Positions 1 through 6,990 of a stretch of DNA of 64,000 nt are shown here, piece by piece; the first letter of the stretch is position 1; every line of letters starts with the position of its first letter. The stretch is from M3007 sp964550795 (GTDB taxonomy: Bacteria; Bacteroidota; Bacteroidia; Chitinophagales; Saprospiraceae): positions 1 to 64,000 of the forward strand of contig CAZKBH010000013.1 in the NCBI GenBank assembly GCA_964550795.1, written 5' to 3'. Below the pieces are notes generated by a model. The model was not told the DNA's origin. It worked only from the letters and a program-made list of their open reading frames with translations, and did not search any database. Both the position numbers and the translations under genes were made by a program.

Positions 1-7
1 CCAAAAC

Positions 8-2221
8 CTATACAATCTTGGCAAAATCGCTGCCTAAATCTTTACGAACCATTGTGCGCATAAAACTAAAATAAAGCCCGTCTTCTCGCTTCATCAGGGC
101 CTCGTGGGTACCTTCCTCGGCAATTTGGCCCTCGTCTACCACCCAGATTCGGTCGGCGTTTTTGAGGGTTTGCATTCGGTGCGCGATGCTGATGATGGTT
201 TTGTTTTTGAAATGTGACTTGATGTTGGCCATGATTTTTTGTTCCGATTCCACATCCAACATACTGCTGGCCTCGTCGAGAATGATCAGGTCCGGATCGC
301 TCAGGAAAAGTCGGGCAAAACCGAGTTTAAGTTGCTGACCACCAGAGAGATTCGCCCCGAAATCACCTATTTTGTAATTGTATCCGAGATATTGTGCCGC
401 CACAAAATCGTGCAAATCAGCCAATTTGGCTGCCCGTATCACATCATCCATTTCAGCATTGAGATTGGCGTACATGATATTCTCCTTGATCGTGCCATTG
501 AACACATAAATGTCTTGTGGGAAAAGAAACACTTTTTTGCGCAAGACCGTGGGGTTTATGCGGCGCATATCGGTTTTGCCAAACGTGATGTTGCCCTCGT
601 AATTTGAATAAAAGTGTACGAGCATTTTGACCAGCGTGCTTTTTCCAGAACCGTTTCTACCAACAATACCGATATGTTCACCCTCACGAACGCAGAAATT
701 CAGGTCTTTGAGGACTGCCTTTTCCTGACTTTTGTTGTATCTGAATTGTAGATTGCTGACCGTGAGCGGGAAAGTCTGGAAATCATTGGCCAAATCCAGT
801 ACGGAGCTGTTTTCCTCTTCCTGCACCAAAACGTCATTGAGCCTTGTGATGCTGACGGATAATTCAGTGAGATTGTACCAGATCATAGACAGGTTGTTCA
901 ACGCATTGAGCACTATGATGAATATGGCCGTCACGGCGAGGTATTGACCAATGGTAATCTCATTGTTGAAAGTCATATAAGCGCCAATCCAAAAAATACC
1001 CACCTGACTGACGTAATAGATACTGCGCTGCACAGAATGCAACATAGCGCTTTGTTGCTCGGCTTCCATCACCACATTGAGCGTGTGTTTGTATTTGTTT
1101 TTCCACTCCCAAAATTTGAAATTTTCAATGGCGAGCAATTTTACACTTTGCATACCCAATAAAGTGTCCAAAAAACCACCCAGGGTTTCAAGATTCCGGT
1201 AAAACACCTTATAAGCCAAGGCCCTGATTTTGGGCGTATAATAGATTGTAACCAAAGCATAAAGCAATACAAATCCCAGTGCGACCAAACCAAGCTTCAA
1301 GTTGTAAAACAATAAGATAGGAACGTAAAACAAGACAAATAACAAATCCACCACACTTTCAATCACACCGGGATTTACCAACTGACGAATGGTGATATTT
1401 TCTTGAAAACGCGCCATAAAATCCTCGCGTTTATTGCTGTCATAATATTTCTGAGTCAGGGAAATAAAGTGTTTGAAAAACCTGCTAAAAAATTCCAGTT
1501 CAAAATGGACGCGTGCATGTACCAGCAAGATATTTCGGGCATAAAGCAGGATTACCTGGGTGGCAAAAACAGCAAACATGCCCATGAGGATCACCATGAG
1601 CATTTTTTTGTTCTGGTTCACCAGCACATTGTCCACGATGGTCTGGGTAAAAAACGGAATCGCCAAACCCAGGGCTTGCAACACTGCGGACGCGAGCAGA
1701 ATTTGCCAAATCACCTTTCGCAGCGAGTCTAGTACGGGCTGGTAAAATCGTTTGTAAAGTGACTTGCGATTTTTCCGGTATTCTTTGACGGTCTCTTCTA
1801 AGTCCTTGTTTTTAAATATGGCTGGGGTCGGCTCAATGGCGAGGGTGATGCCGTTCCATTTTTTTAAAAAATCGGCCTTTTTGATTTTATCTTTTCCGTA
1901 TGCAGGGTCGGCGACCCAATACTCCTTATCCCTAACGTGGTACACCACGATAAAATGAATGCCGCTGTAATGAGCAATACAGGGCATTTTGATTTCCTTG
2001 AAGTTTTCATACTCCATCTCATACGCATCCGCCTGAAAACCAAACTGTTCTGCTACTTCGGCCATGCTATACAGGTTTACGCCTGCGGTGTTAGCCTCGG
2101 TGAGTTTTGCCAGCAACGATTGGATGTTGTAATAGCCGTAATACTTAAAAATCATGGCTAAGCAGGTCGGCCCGCACTCCATCATGCCAGTCTGCTGTAT
2201 GAAAGGAAAGGATTTACGCAT
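8..2221 (-). CDS. C39-peptidase ABC exporter (peptide export and leader removal)
   Basis: Inner-membrane exporter that should cut the leader from a double-glycine precursor and pump the core peptide out. Three parts are visible in order. The N-terminal C39 cysteine peptidase has motif MECGPTCLAM (catalytic Cys16 from this start), then a His in the GIHFIVVYH strand and an Asp in VADPAYG. The membrane domain spans about residues 150-435. The ATPase has Walker A GRNGSGKST, Q-loop FPQD, signature LSGGQQ, Walker B LIILDEASS and switch His in IAHR. At 737 aa it has the usual family length. I chose the ATG at 2219-2221, which overlaps the upstream gene's stop by 8 nt and starts like other C39 exporters; an ATG at 2240-2242 would add 7 residues. 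Its substrates are most likely the two tiny GG-leader peptides at 4541-4749. Function is known from the family; the substrate is inferred from context. Confidence 0.93.
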   Translation of the reverse strand: MRKSFPFIQQTGMMECGPTCLAMIFKYYGYYNIQSLLAKLTEANTAGVNLYSMAEVAEQFGFQADAYEMEYENFKEIKMPCIAHYSGIHFIVVYHVRDKEYWVADPAYGKDKIKKADFLKKWNGITLAIEPTPAIFKNKDLEETVKEYRKNRKSLYKRFYQPVLDSLRKVIWQILLASAVLQALGLAIPFFTQTIVDNVLVNQNKKMLMVILMGMFAVFATQVILLYARNILLVHARVHFELEFFSRFFKHFISLTQKYYDSNKREDFMARFQENITIRQLVNPGVIESVVDLLFVLFYVPILLFYNLKLGLVALGFVLLYALVTIYYTPKIRALAYKVFYRNLETLGGFLDTLLGMQSVKLLAIENFKFWEWKNKYKHTLNVVMEAEQQSAMLHSVQRSIYYVSQVGIFWIGAYMTFNNEITIGQYLAVTAIFIIVLNALNNLSMIWYNLTELSVSITRLNDVLVQEEENSSVLDLANDFQTFPLTVSNLQFRYNKSQEKAVLKDLNFCVREGEHIGIVGRNGSGKSTLVKMLVHFYSNYEGNITFGKTDMRRINPTVLRKKVFLFPQDIYVFNGTIKENIMYANLNAEMDDVIRAAKLADLHDFVAAQYLGYNYKIGDFGANLSGGQQLKLGFARLFLSDPDLIILDEASSMLDVESEQKIMANIKSHFKNKTIISIAHRMQTLKNADRIWVVDEGQIAEEGTHEALMKREDGLYFSFMRTMVRKDLGSDFAKIV

Positions 2222-4433
2222 GGGTTGATTGATTCGAATCAATCACCAGGATTGTTTCTTTCAGGCATAGGTAGAAATAATCCCGGATATCATCAAAATC
2301 AATTCCCAGTGTTTTGATCAATTCTGCCGTGGATTGTTGGTGGTCAATAGCAAAAAGGAATTTTTTCCAGGAAGGGTTTTCGTCGTCAATTTCGTAAACG
2401 AGGATTTCGTTTTTGTTCAGAAACACCTTACTGCTTGGGTGTTCCGTCACGAGACTGCAACCTTCGGCAAATTGAATGGGACGGCGCAGCAGATCTTCCT
2501 CTGCCACAATGTCTAAGTTTTTCCGTAGCCGCTCGGTTGTAGCGGGGTTCATTCCCGAGACAGTCTCCATCATATTTTGCATTTCATCCTCATAACCCAT
2601 GCTGGCCTCATCCTGCGTATACAGTTTTTCGAGCAGCCCGAGGTTGATCACGTTGAGCAGGTACTGCCACGCTTTGTGGTTGGGTTCTCGCTCCAATCGT
2701 TGCAATTCGGCGATTAAGGCTTTTTTATCAATGACGGGGTGAGGCTCGTTCAAGGGACCAAGTGCTTCTTCCAATAAATCGAGTTTGTGCGGATTGATGA
2801 GCGATTTATAGATTTCAAACCGGCGGTCGTACCTGCCGGTGTTTGCTGGTGCCTTGGGTTTGTTCAGGATATAATCGGGCAGATAACGTGCGGCTGGTAT
2901 GCGCAGAATTTGTTTGTCGTAAAACAGTTCACCGTGTAATCGCTCGGGGATCTGGTACATAAAGGGCAAAAACCGATGGTCTAGAAATGGATAACGCGCA
3001 CTGTGCCGATGGGAGTAGGCCGCGCGGTTTTCGTCCCAAAGCAGTACAAACTGGTTGATGTGCACATTACTTTTGATATAGTATTGCATAGGATTTTGCT
3101 CCATTGCCTGTCCGGAAATAGAGGCGACAAAATCTCTTTGCAAAAAATTGCGCGCACCCCACAATGAATGGATTCGCTCAGGCAATTGGTACGATAGTTC
3201 GGCTTCTTTTACTTTCCCGATCATGTTTTTCCAGCTCTCTTCCTGGGTTTCTGAATCTTCCACGATCCAACGCGCCAGACCGCCGTTGAGCTGATCGCTG
3301 CCAGTGCCCGTCAGGGTGTAGGGGATGTTGGGATGCAGTCTCCTAATGGCATCGTGCAGGAGCGTTTTGGTCATGGAATCGGTGTGGGCGAATGGAGATT
3401 CGGCACGCCACACGCGTTTTTTCCACAAATCTGAATCTATAGCGAGGCGGTGATAAGGCACCACGAATTGCGTGTTGCCAAAATGAAGGTCTTTGGCTAA
3501 GCGATCGCAGAGTTCGGTGGTTTCTTCCAGCAGGGTGGTCTGGGTAATGATAGAAAATGTTTCCAAGGGTTTTATGCGGGCAGCCATGGCACAGAGAATG
3601 GAGGAATCAAGCCCACCGCTCAGGAAGGAAAAAGCCGTGTCATGGTCTTGAATACGAATGCGCAACGCGTCTTCGAGCAATTCCATGTATTCGTCCATGA
3701 CCTGTTGGGCACTGCGCTCGTCGGGTTGGGCGCGGCCCTCGTGGCCGCCCGTATATGGATTCCAATACGTCTTTTTTTCAAAAACCCCTGTTTTTAGGTC
3801 AATACTCAGGTTAGTTGCCTCTTCCAGCAGGAAAATATCTTTAAACCAGGCGTGGTAGTTCTTTTCGCCGTCGAGCACCTCAAAGGGGATGGAGCGTCTG
3901 AGCGCGTTTTTCCAATCAATTGTTTTGGGGCAAAGTGGGTGCTGCAGCAGGAATTTTATTTCAGAACCGAATAGCAAAAAGCCTTGGCCCTGATGGTAAA
4001 AAACCTGTTGGATACCCATCTGATCGGTCAGGATTTGGAATTTCTGGCTTCGAGCATCCAGATAGCACAGTAAAAAACGCCCATTGAGTTCTGTAGCGGC
4101 AGTATGGAGGCCTACTTGTTCCACCCGATGATGCAAATGCTCTAATTGCTTTTGCGGATCACTTTGGGTGTTGGCGTTGTAAATTTCACCGCAGCAATAC
4201 AAAATCGAGCCATTGGGCATGGTTGAACGGCGAACATCGCCCATAATCTGAAGCGAAGCGTCATTGAATATCGGAGCTATCCCAAACGTTGTTGGGAACT
4301 TAGCCCTGAGCACCTCGAATTTGAATTCGCTTGTGTTGTCGCGGGTGTTTAAAATGCCGTAAAAACTGTGCATATAGTAGGATGATTCGATTTTGACGAC
4401 AAAGCCGATTGAATCGATTGATAACCAATGCAT
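2214..4433 (-). CDS. Asparagine-synthetase/lasso-cyclase-like enzyme with possible RRE-like C-terminus
   Basis: Probable RiPP-modifying amide synthetase. The N-terminal Ntn-type domain begins at MHSFYGILN (residue 21), where true glutamine-dependent synthetases have MCGI. The nucleophilic Cys2 is replaced by His, so glutaminase activity should be absent, as in lasso-peptide cyclases and beta-lactam synthetase. The ATP-pyrophosphatase domain carries the PP-loop SGGLDSS near residue 275, followed by TGTGSDQLNGG. At 739 aa it is longer than the roughly 600 aa of such enzymes. The extra C-terminus (about 655-735, starting RRPIQFAEG) resembles a PqqD/RRE winged-helix leader-binding domain, but only weakly by eye. 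Either ATG (4433 or 4373) could be the start; the second gives the canonical Ntn N-terminus. It lies between the two precursor genes and the C39 exporter, all on the same strand. The family is clear; the reaction is inferred. Confidence 0.85.
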   Translation of the reverse strand: MHWLSIDSIGFVVKIESSYYMHSFYGILNTRDNTSEFKFEVLRAKFPTTFGIAPIFNDASLQIMGDVRRSTMPNGSILYCCGEIYNANTQSDPQKQLEHLHHRVEQVGLHTAATELNGRFLLCYLDARSQKFQILTDQMGIQQVFYHQGQGFLLFGSEIKFLLQHPLCPKTIDWKNALRRSIPFEVLDGEKNYHAWFKDIFLLEEATNLSIDLKTGVFEKKTYWNPYTGGHEGRAQPDERSAQQVMDEYMELLEDALRIRIQDHDTAFSFLSGGLDSSILCAMAARIKPLETFSIITQTTLLEETTELCDRLAKDLHFGNTQFVVPYHRLAIDSDLWKKRVWRAESPFAHTDSMTKTLLHDAIRRLHPNIPYTLTGTGSDQLNGGLARWIVEDSETQEESWKNMIGKVKEAELSYQLPERIHSLWGARNFLQRDFVASISGQAMEQNPMQYYIKSNVHINQFVLLWDENRAAYSHRHSARYPFLDHRFLPFMYQIPERLHGELFYDKQILRIPAARYLPDYILNKPKAPANTGRYDRRFEIYKSLINPHKLDLLEEALGPLNEPHPVIDKKALIAELQRLEREPNHKAWQYLLNVINLGLLEKLYTQDEASMGYEDEMQNMMETVSGMNPATTERLRKNLDIVAEEDLLRRPIQFAEGCSLVTEHPSSKVFLNKNEILVYEIDDENPSWKKFLFAIDHQQSTAELIKTLGIDFDDIRDYFYLCLKETILVIDSNQSTHA

Positions 4434-4529
4434 TACAATACCAATTCGTATATAAACTACAATACTAATTTCCCTAAAGGTTTAAAATTTCTGGGAAATT
4501 AGAAAGATATCCGTCTGTTGGGAGGCTTA

Positions 4530-4567
4530 AGTGGACCGGCTTATTGTAATACTACACCAGGTCCACT
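4530..4567. repeat. Inverted repeat at the end of the second precursor gene
   Basis: AGTGGACC (4530-4537) and GGTCCACT (4560-4567) form a perfect 8-bp stem around a 22-nt loop that contains the stop codon of the second precursor. No T-run follows, so it is not a strong terminator. It could act as an attenuator or mRNA-end stabiliser separating abundant precursor mRNA from the long enzyme and exporter mRNA. That role is inference. Confidence 0.4.
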
Positions 4568-4609
4568 ACCATTGATGGTGGCTGTTTGGCCTTTGCTCAA
4601 TTTTTTCAT
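4541..4609 (-). CDS. Tiny double-glycine-type RiPP precursor, copy 2 (22 aa)
   Basis: The frame reads leader MKKLSKGQTATINGS then core GPGVVLQ, stop TAA. The leader is identical to that of copy 1 except that the last residue is Ser. It fits the C39 leader consensus counted from the cut: L at -12, S at -11, I at -4, G at -2 and S at -1 (Gly-Ser is an accepted variant of Gly-Gly). The predicted product is a 7-residue, uncharged peptide ending in Gln. The gene is too short for routine gene callers. Support comes from the near-identical duplicate 140 bp upstream, in which only the core differs strongly, and from the asparagine-synthetase-like enzyme and C39 exporter directly downstream. Coding status is inferred; expression cannot be seen. 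Confidence 0.75.
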   Translation of the reverse strand: MKKLSKGQTATINGSGPGVVLQ

Positions 4610-4686
4610 GACTTTGTTTAATGCTGATGGTGATAGCCTACTCTGTTTCAGGTTTTCGGCTGCGCCTGTTTGGTTTTTAAAAATGG

Positions 4687-4749
4687 TCAGTTAACTCTGA
4701 ACCCACCGCCATTGATGGTGGCCGTTTGGCCTTTGCTCAGTTTTTTCAT
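4687..4749 (-). CDS. Tiny double-glycine-type RiPP precursor, copy 1 (20 aa)
   Basis: The frame reads leader MKKLSKGQTATINGG then core GFRVN, stop TGA. L at -12, S at -11, I at -4 and Gly-Gly at -2/-1 match double-glycine leaders cut by C39 peptidases. The leader DNA is nearly the same as in copy 2, while the cores differ (GFRVN against GPGVVLQ). This pattern of fixed leader and variable core is typical of RiPP precursor families. The five-residue core has no Asp or Glu, so a lasso-style side-chain macrolactam is impossible. If the downstream synthetase acts on it, it would have to use the C-terminal carboxylate or an added partner. It is the first gene of the presumed operon. Its identity as a precursor is inferred from leader, duplication and neighbours. 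Confidence 0.78.
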   Translation of the reverse strand: MKKLSKGQTATINGGGFRVN

Positions 4750-4822
4750 GACTTTTTTCTTTTCGATAGTGACTGCCTACTCTGTTTCAGGTTTTCGGCT
4801 GCGCCTGTGTTCTTTGATGGTA

Positions 4823-4850
4823 CAAAGGTCAGGACACCGTGTAGGCCAAA
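4823..4850 (-). promoter_or_regulatory. Candidate promoter of the precursor operon
   Basis: On the minus strand TTTG (4847-4850) is followed after 16 nt by GACCTTTG (4823-4830). This is one mismatch from the Bacteroidota -7 element TAnnTTTG and at slightly short spacing. Transcription would start near 4815 and include the 34-nt conserved element before the first precursor ATG at 4749. Weak, position-based evidence only. Confidence 0.35.
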
Positions 4851-5030
4851 GGATAAAAGAGTATTAAAATGAATTAAAAAAGGTAAGAACCATATCATGA
4901 CCAATATCTTCACTTCCAATGACACAGGTCAACAGAAGGTGAGGACATTTATGCGGAAATTTGGCCCTGCGAGGCCACTTTACACGGCCTCAGTTCTGAA
5001 AAATCCGCACCATCACTCAATTCTTTAACC

Positions 5031-5654
5031 ATGTTAAGCCAACCTTTACCCTTCCGTTTGCTCGTAGCATTGTGGTCCATCTGCTTCCTTGTGCCCGCTG
5101 CTCAGGCCCAAGAGGTCAGGAAGGAACGGCATTACCTCCTATCTGTTTTTAACACCGCTACGCAACTTCCCCTTGGCAATTTTTTCTCCACGCCGCTGCA
5201 CATAGGCGCCACCGCCGGGGCTGAATTCAGATACAACCGAAACCCCAAAAACCACTGGCTACAAACCGCCAAAGTGGGTTATTCCTACCACCAATATGTA
5301 CAACACGCCCTTCAACTCTACTCGGAGTTTGGCTACCGTCGCGCAATTTGGCGGGGCACAGCCGCTGAACTACGGATTGGAACAGGCTATCTCCATGCCA
5401 TACCCGCTGCGGAAATCTTTACCTTGAAAGATCAGGTTTACCAGAAAAAAACCAATCTCGGTCGTCCGCAGATGATGGCTGGGGCCGCGCTCGGACTGAG
5501 TTATACGCAACAAAAATCGGCAAATCCCCTGCGTTTTTTTGCCGAGTACCAATTTTACCTTCAAATGCCTTTTGTCAAATCTTACGTGCCACTGTTGCCC
5601 AACACACTGCTCCACCTGGGCGTAGGTGCCCCATTTTCAACTTTCAAAAAGTAG
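5031..5654 (+). CDS. Secreted outer-membrane beta-barrel-like protein, unknown function
   Basis: The 207-aa product begins with a signal peptide (hydrophobic core LLVALWSICFLVPAAQA, cut expected after AQA). The rest alternates short aromatic and polar strands with Gly turns and ends in a strand followed by PFSTFKK, the look of a small outer-membrane beta-barrel. I recognise no specific family. The downstream serine-hydrolase lipoprotein starts 9 nt after its stop, so the two are probably co-transcribed and may act together in the envelope. Confidence 0.7.
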   Translation: MLSQPLPFRLLVALWSICFLVPAAQAQEVRKERHYLLSVFNTATQLPLGNFFSTPLHIGATAGAEFRYNRNPKNHWLQTAKVGYSYHQYVQHALQLYSEFGYRRAIWRGTAAELRIGTGYLHAIPAAEIFTLKDQVYQKKTNLGRPQMMAGAALGLSYTQQKSANPLRFFAEYQFYLQMPFVKSYVPLLPNTLLHLGVGAPFSTFKK

Positions 5655-5663
5655 TCGCCTGAT

Positions 5664-6839
5664 ATGAAAAACACAACCATCACACTCTGGGCGTTTGCCC
5701 TGGCCCTGCTCATCCCAAATGCTTGTCAAAAAGTGGACATCGGTCATTCCGAACCCTGTGAATACACACCCGGCCCACTGCACCCAAAAGCTGCGGTCTA
5801 CCAGGCCGTACTGGACAAATACACCGCCAATGGATTGCCGGGCATCTCCGCGCTGATTCGCGACGAAAACGGCGTTTGGGTGGGTGCTTCGGGGAAGGCG
5901 GACATCGGAAAAGACATCCAAATGTCGCCCTGCACGGTTTCCAAGGCAGCCAGCCTGACCAAAACCTTCATTGCCGCATTGGCCCTGAAACTGGTAGAAG
6001 AAGGCGTGTTTGGACTCGACGATCCGCTGACCAAATGGCTGCCCGAAAAGACCCTTTCCAAGTTAAAAAACGCCAACATCAGCACCGTTCGTCAATTGCT
6101 CAACCACACCACGGGCATCGCCGATGTCATTGAAGATGAGGGTTTTTACCTAGCGGTTTTGAACAATCCGGCCAAAAAATGGACACCCGAAGCGCTGCTG
6201 GAGTTTGTGTACGGCGACGAGCCGGAATTTGCCCCGGGTAATGGAGTTTCCTACTCCAATACCAACTTCCTCCTCTTGGCCATGGTCATAAACCGGGCAA
6301 GCGGGCAGGATCACAGCCAATTGTTGCGCGAAAAAATACTCGTGCCGCTCGCCTTGAATCAAAGTTTCTACTATTGGCACGATGCACTCCCGAACTCCGT
6401 GGCACAGGGCTATTTTGACCTGTACAACAACCAGAGCATCGTAAACGTGACTAATTTCAACACCGGCAGTGGAAACGGCTACGGCGGTTTGTACTCCAAT
6501 GTGTTTGATTTACAGAGATTTATAGAAGCCTTGGTCCGCGATAAAACATTGCTTACCAATGAAACACTGGACCAAATGCTGACGTTCGGGGAACCGGAGG
6601 GCACCACCAACAAACGATTGGGGCTGGGCATTTTTAAGGACTTTCTGGAACGCGCACCCGACCAGTTTGCCTACGGGCACCGTGGCCGTGATTTGGGCTA
6701 CACAGCCGACATGTTCTGGTTTCCCAATCAAGATTTCACCCTGAGCTACCTGATTAATTACGGTACGGACGCCAAGAGCGAAATTCGGCAGCAGTTTTAT
6801 GATTTTAGGAAGGAAATTGTGGATGTGATGATGGAGTGA
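5664..6839 (+). CDS. Class C beta-lactamase-like serine hydrolase lipoprotein
   Basis: 391 aa. The signal sequence ends in a lipobox-like IPNAC (Cys near residue 21), so the enzyme should be lipid-anchored. The beta-lactamase/D,D-peptidase fold is shown by the active-site SLTK (in SKAASLTKTF, about residue 97), the second motif YSN in VSYSNTNF, and the third motif HRG in YGHRGRDLGY. The HRG form is typical of D-alanyl-D-alanine carboxypeptidase/esterase-type members (Beta-lactamase family PF00144) rather than of true AmpC. The substrate cannot be told from sequence. Translation is probably coupled to the preceding beta-barrel gene. Confidence 0.9.
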   Translation: MKNTTITLWAFALALLIPNACQKVDIGHSEPCEYTPGPLHPKAAVYQAVLDKYTANGLPGISALIRDENGVWVGASGKADIGKDIQMSPCTVSKAASLTKTFIAALALKLVEEGVFGLDDPLTKWLPEKTLSKLKNANISTVRQLLNHTTGIADVIEDEGFYLAVLNNPAKKWTPEALLEFVYGDEPEFAPGNGVSYSNTNFLLLAMVINRASGQDHSQLLREKILVPLALNQSFYYWHDALPNSVAQGYFDLYNNQSIVNVTNFNTGSGNGYGGLYSNVFDLQRFIEALVRDKTLLTNETLDQMLTFGEPEGTTNKRLGLGIFKDFLERAPDQFAYGHRGRDLGYTADMFWFPNQDFTLSYLINYGTDAKSEIRQQFYDFRKEIVDVMME

Positions 6840-6990
6840 GACGTTCATTTTTACCTTTTTTTACCCTTTTTCATCTTCCTTAAAGTTCTCCCGCCGGGCA
6901 GCGCTTGAATTTTGCAGCACGAAAAAACGAACTGAGCATGACCCTCATTTTCGGCTTTTCTATTGCATTTTCATTCAAAAGCTGTCCGAC

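Larger units (their letters stand above)
4541..4808 (-). repeat. Tandem duplication of precursor gene plus 34-nt upstream element
   Basis: Two units with a 140-bp period. Each starts with an identical 34-nt element (4775-4808 and 4636-4669, minus-strand start ACAGGCGCAGCCGAAAACC), then a diverged 25-26 nt spacer, then the precursor gene. The perfect conservation of the upstream element against a freely varying spacer suggests function, for example an mRNA structure or translation enhancer. Inside each gene the Thr-Ile-Asn-Gly codons form a near-palindrome around an ATTGAT centre (about 4565-4583 and 4703-4721). Confidence 0.8.

Noticed and set aside
4670..4867. 65-codon plus-strand frame over the precursor region
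   Set aside because: Runs antisense to the first precursor gene and the conserved 34-nt element; hydrophobicity is a by-product of the Lys-rich leader on the other strand.
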